Shown: positions 4,780 to 6,552 of the stretch, piece by piece
How positions within the stretch are numbered: the first letter of the stretch is position 1
Layout: the number at the start of each line of letters is the position of its first letter
Source of the DNA: DUVY01 sp036562755
Lineage (GTDB): Bacteria > Bacillota > Clostridia > Christensenellales > DUVY01
DNA: 6,552 nt
NCBI GenBank assembly: GCA_036562755.1
Contig: DATCJN010000067.1
Coordinates: 1 to 6,552 of the forward strand
Direction of reading: 5' to 3'
Position numbers and translations under genes: made by a program
The notes under the pieces: model-generated
What the model saw: the letters and a program-made list of their open reading frames with translations, nothing else
What the model was told of the DNA's origin: nothing
The model's database searches: none

Positions 4780-5547
4780 ATGGACAATAGATTGAATTAT
4801 TTCAACCTATCCCAAAGGTTTAGCGATGATATAAGTTTGCGGGCTTTTATAGATTGCCTGCCCTATCCTATCATTATATATAAGCCCGACGGCGCGCCCG
4901 TAATGGTCAACAAAATCTTTTTAAAGAGCTATAATATTCAAAGCGCCGAAGAAATCGTCAATAAATATAATGTCTATGAAGATTGCCATATAACAACGCC
5001 CGAGCTGCTGCCATACACCAAAAAAGTGTTTAGCGGCGAGAGCTATTTTAAGGCCGATTTAAAAGCGCCTTTGGAAATTATTTTTTCGCACTTTGGTATT
5101 CAAGATTCCGATATAGAAGCGATGTATATAGACATAGCTATTTTTCCGATTTACGACGAAAACGGCAACATTCCTTACGCCGCGTCCATGTTTATAAACA
5201 GACGCGTATATCGCGGCAAAAAAGAAATCGCAATTGCGCAAGAATATATAAAATCGCATTGCATGGATAAATTTGATGTCAACAAAATAGCTAAAGCCGC
5301 GCATCTTAGCAAAACGCATCTGACAAGACTGTTTAAAAAACACACGGGCATGACTATGTATGACTATTATCTATCCAGCAAAATAGGCAGACTTCAGGAA
5401 AAACTTTTGGATTTGGAACTTTCTATCGGCCAAGCGTTTAATGAGTGCGGTCTGTCATATAACGGACACTTCGCAAGGGTGTTTAAGCGCAAGACAGGGC
5501 TTTCGCCGTCGCAATATCGAGAAAAATACGCTAAAAGCAGTAAATAA
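4780..5547 (+). CDS. PAS-like sensor, AraC-family transcriptional regulator
   Basis: A 255-residue cytoplasmic DNA-binding regulator. The N-terminal part (about 18-145) looks like a PAS sensor: FIDCLPYPIIIYKPDGAPVM (23-42) and the N-x-x-F that follows are typical of the first PAS strands and helix. The C-terminal part (about 150-250) is a complete AraC domain with two helix-turn-helices, FDVNKIAKAAHLSKTHLTRL (165-184) and LSIGQAFNECGLSYNGHFAR (214-233), then the family signature FKRKTGLSPSQYR (235-247). The frame is open upstream to an ATG at 4687, but those 31 extra residues would be encoded across the promoter, so the ATG at 4780 is chosen although its ribosome site is weak. It is divergent from pnuC and probably binds the ATAGATGAT sites between them. 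The ligand is unknown; NAD-related control is inference from the neighbour only. Confidence 0.88.
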   Translation: MDNRLNYFNLSQRFSDDISLRAFIDCLPYPIIIYKPDGAPVMVNKIFLKSYNIQSAEEIVNKYNVYEDCHITTPELLPYTKKVFSGESYFKADLKAPLEIIFSHFGIQDSDIEAMYIDIAIFPIYDENGNIPYAASMFINRRVYRGKKEIAIAQEYIKSHCMDKFDVNKIAKAAHLSKTHLTRLFKKHTGMTMYDYYLSSKIGRLQEKLLDLELSIGQAFNECGLSYNGHFARVFKRKTGLSPSQYREKYAKSSK

Positions 5548-5604
5548 AACGATTTTTTCCTTACTATTTAGGGTTCTATACTATATATAAATATATTCCC
5601 TTTT

Positions 5605-5637
5605 AATGCCAATCCTTAATATAATTGGATTGGCGTT
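5605..5637 (+). terminator. Hairpin terminator after the AraC-type regulator
   Basis: AATGCCAATCC (5605-5615) pairs with GGATTGGCGTT (5627-5637), an 11-bp stem with one G-T pair and an 11-base loop, followed by ATTTTATAT. The T-run is broken, so termination may be partial. It lies 57 bases beyond the regulator stop and 45 bases before the lipoprotein ATG, so it could also act within a leader. Confidence 0.6.
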
Positions 5638-5681
5638 ATTTTATATAAAAAAAGAATTCTAAAATAAGGGGTAAATAATTA

Positions 5682-5771
5682 ATGAAAAAGTTTAAATTTT
5701 TATCTATCGTCCTTATATTTGCTTGGCGATTTCTTCGCTTCTTGGATGCGGGCTCATTGCCGATAAAATAG
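5682..5771 (+). pseudogene. Detached signal-peptide start of the lipoprotein gene (frameshift)
   Basis: ATG at 5682 with AAGGGG ten bases upstream begins MKKFKFLSIVLIFA, a classical lysine-headed signal peptide. The frame then turns into WRFLRFLDAGSLPIK and stops at 5769-5771. In the frame of the downstream gene the same DNA reads LAISSLLGCG, exactly the missing end of a lipoprotein signal. Restoring one base after position 5722 (GC then TTG) would join them as ...VLIFALAISSLLGCG. The good ribosome site belongs to this start, not to the TTG at 5723. Confidence 0.7.
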
Positions 5772-6328
5772 GAGACGCGATTGAAGATAAGCTTGGCGAA
5801 CTTAAAACATACGATGACTTTAAAGAAAAAGCAAAAAATTACTCTATAACCCTAGTCAGCGGCAACGATGTTTTTACCATTAAGATTTGCGAAGACGCCA
5901 AGCTGTATGAAAACAACTCAAACATAACTTTCTTTAACATCAAAGAAAAAAAGATTTATGTCTTGGATAAAAACGCTAAAACGGGTTATGTATATGCGGA
6001 CGAGGAACTTCAATTTGATTGGGAAAACCAAAGCAGCGTAGAAATATTGCTGTTCCCTTTTGAGTTCGTTATTTTGTTTATGAAAAAAGGCAATAAAGAT
6101 AAAGTCGCGGGCAGAAATTGCGATATTTATACTTACGAAGCGCAAGGCACGACCGCTAGGTATTGGCTGGACAGCGAATACGGCATTTGCCTAAAATACG
6201 AAATTACCAATGACGACGGAACAAGCTCCATGGAAGTCACCCATTTTTCTGTCAATACCGTTACTCTGCAAAACATAATAGACCTTTCGGAATACACAAT
6301 TAGAGACGGCGGCGATTTCGGCGCATAA
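5723..6328 (+). CDS. Putative lipoprotein, body frame after an apparent frameshift
   Basis: As it stands, this frame can only start at TTG 5723 (201 residues), which has no ribosome site and lacks the N-terminal half of its signal peptide. Joined to the segment from 5682 it would be about 215 residues with a lipobox LLGC, the lipidated cysteine being residue 9 counted from the TTG. The mature part is soluble: an acidic/basic helix (11-40), then alternating strands (40-110), one hydrophobic stretch (107-120), and GRNCDIYTYEA...ARYWLDSEYGICLKYEITNDDG (130-166). That last block resembles the 'modified-substrate, conversion to residue' strands of LolA/RseB-like folds (DUF4412-type), a tentative likeness only. 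It would sit on the outer face of the cytoplasmic membrane. A hairpin terminator follows immediately. No clear promoter was found at 5548-5681, so readthrough from the regulator is possible. Confidence 0.68.
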   Translation: MAISSLLGCGLIADKIGDAIEDKLGELKTYDDFKEKAKNYSITLVSGNDVFTIKICEDAKLYENNSNITFFNIKEKKIYVLDKNAKTGYVYADEELQFDWENQSSVEILLFPFEFVILFMKKGNKDKVAGRNCDIYTYEAQGTTARYWLDSEYGICLKYEITNDDGTSSMEVTHFSVNTVTLQNIIDLSEYTIRDGGDFGA

Positions 6329-6357
6329 AAAAACCGTCCAAAGAAGGACGGTTTTTT
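6328..6357 (+). terminator. Rho-independent terminator of the lipoprotein gene
   Basis: AAAAAACCGTCC (6328-6339), loop AAAGAA, GGACGGTTTTTT (6346-6357): a 12-bp arm with a six-pair GC-rich core and six Ts. It begins at the last base of the stop codon. The A-run makes it usable from the minus strand as well. Confidence 0.92.
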
Positions 6358-6381
6358 ATAATGATAAAATATCTTAAAAAT

Positions 6382-6411
6382 AAAAAAGACCTAGAATTCT
6401 AGGTCTTTTTT
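6382..6411. terminator. Palindromic terminator of the tRNA-Ser gene
   Basis: A perfect 30-base palindrome: AAAAAAGACCTAGAA (6382-6396) and its reverse complement (6397-6411), centred on an EcoRI-like GAATTC. From the minus strand it is a GACCTAG/CTAGGTC stem with AATT loop and a T-run, placed directly after the tRNA CCA end. From the plus strand it backs up the terminator at 6328-6357. Confidence 0.88.
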
Positions 6412-6501
6412 TGGCGGAGAGAGAGGGATTCGAACCCTCGCACCGATTTCTCGACCTACTCCCTTAGCAGGGGAGCCCCTTAACCGCTTGGGTATCTCTC
6501 C
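6412..6501 (-). tRNA. tRNA-Ser (anticodon GCU)
   Basis: Read on the minus strand, the gene has the acceptor arms GGAGAGA (6495-6501) and TCTCTCC (6416-6422) with discriminator G and an encoded CCA (6412-6414). The anticodon stem-loop is CTCCC-CTGCTAA-GGGAG, giving anticodon GCU for serine codons AGC/AGU. A long variable arm typical of class II tRNA follows (TAGGTCGAGAAATCGGTGC), then the T arm GAGGG-TTCGAAT-CCCTC. The total of 90 bases with CCA is normal for tRNA-Ser. Confidence 0.97.
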
Positions 6502-6518
6502 AAACACAATGTTTTAAA

Positions 6519-6547
6519 ATTATAGCATAGTCTTTTTTATTAGTCAA
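6519..6547 (-). promoter_or_regulatory. Promoter of the tRNA-Ser gene
   Basis: On the minus strand, TTGACT (6542-6547), 17 bases, then a perfect TATAAT (6519-6524) with TG one base before it. The start would fall near 6512, giving a 5' leader of about 10 bases for RNase P to remove. Confidence 0.75.
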
Positions 6548-6552
6548 TAAAA

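Overview
The window looks like chromosomal DNA of a low-GC Gram-positive bacterium, most likely an uncultured Clostridia-type Bacillota. This is an inference from AT-rich intergenic DNA, strong sigma-A-like promoters (TTGACA/TATAAT, several with an extended TG), GGAGG/GGTGAT-type ribosome sites, a tRNA gene with encoded CCA, and protein families common in that group (DUF4234, TIGR03905-type TSCPD protein, PnuC, AraC regulators). No rRNA, CRISPR array or transposase is visible.

Left part (1-1260): a small AT-rich accessory block on the minus strand. It holds two homologous ~90-100-residue membrane proteins (175-483 and 851-1117), each with its own promoter and the same unusual ribosome-site spacing. 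The start of a further membrane protein runs off the left edge (134 to 1). Between the two copies is what looks like the frameshifted remnant of another gene (640-836).

Middle part (1300-3850): a DUF4234 membrane protein on the plus strand has a clear promoter containing a perfect 7-1-7 palindrome. A shared bidirectional terminator (1713-1753) separates it from a minus-strand ABC exporter operon (ATPase, then ABC-2 permease). Upstream of that lies a separately transcribed 82-residue TSCPD-domain protein, divided from the ABC operon by a perfect 16-bp AT-only inverted repeat.

Right-centre (3850-5640): pnuC (vitamin/NAD-precursor uptake, minus) is divergent from a PAS-AraC-type regulator (plus). 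The intergenic region carries three copies of the half-site ATAGATGAT: a perfect 9-6-9 inverted repeat over the regulator promoter and a single copy in the pnuC leader. This suggests the regulator controls itself and pnuC, and it is the most interesting candidate system in the window.

Right end (5680-6552): a putative lipoprotein gene has its signal peptide split from the body by an apparent one-base frameshift. It is convergent with a tRNA-Ser(GCU) gene, and each has its own strong terminator.
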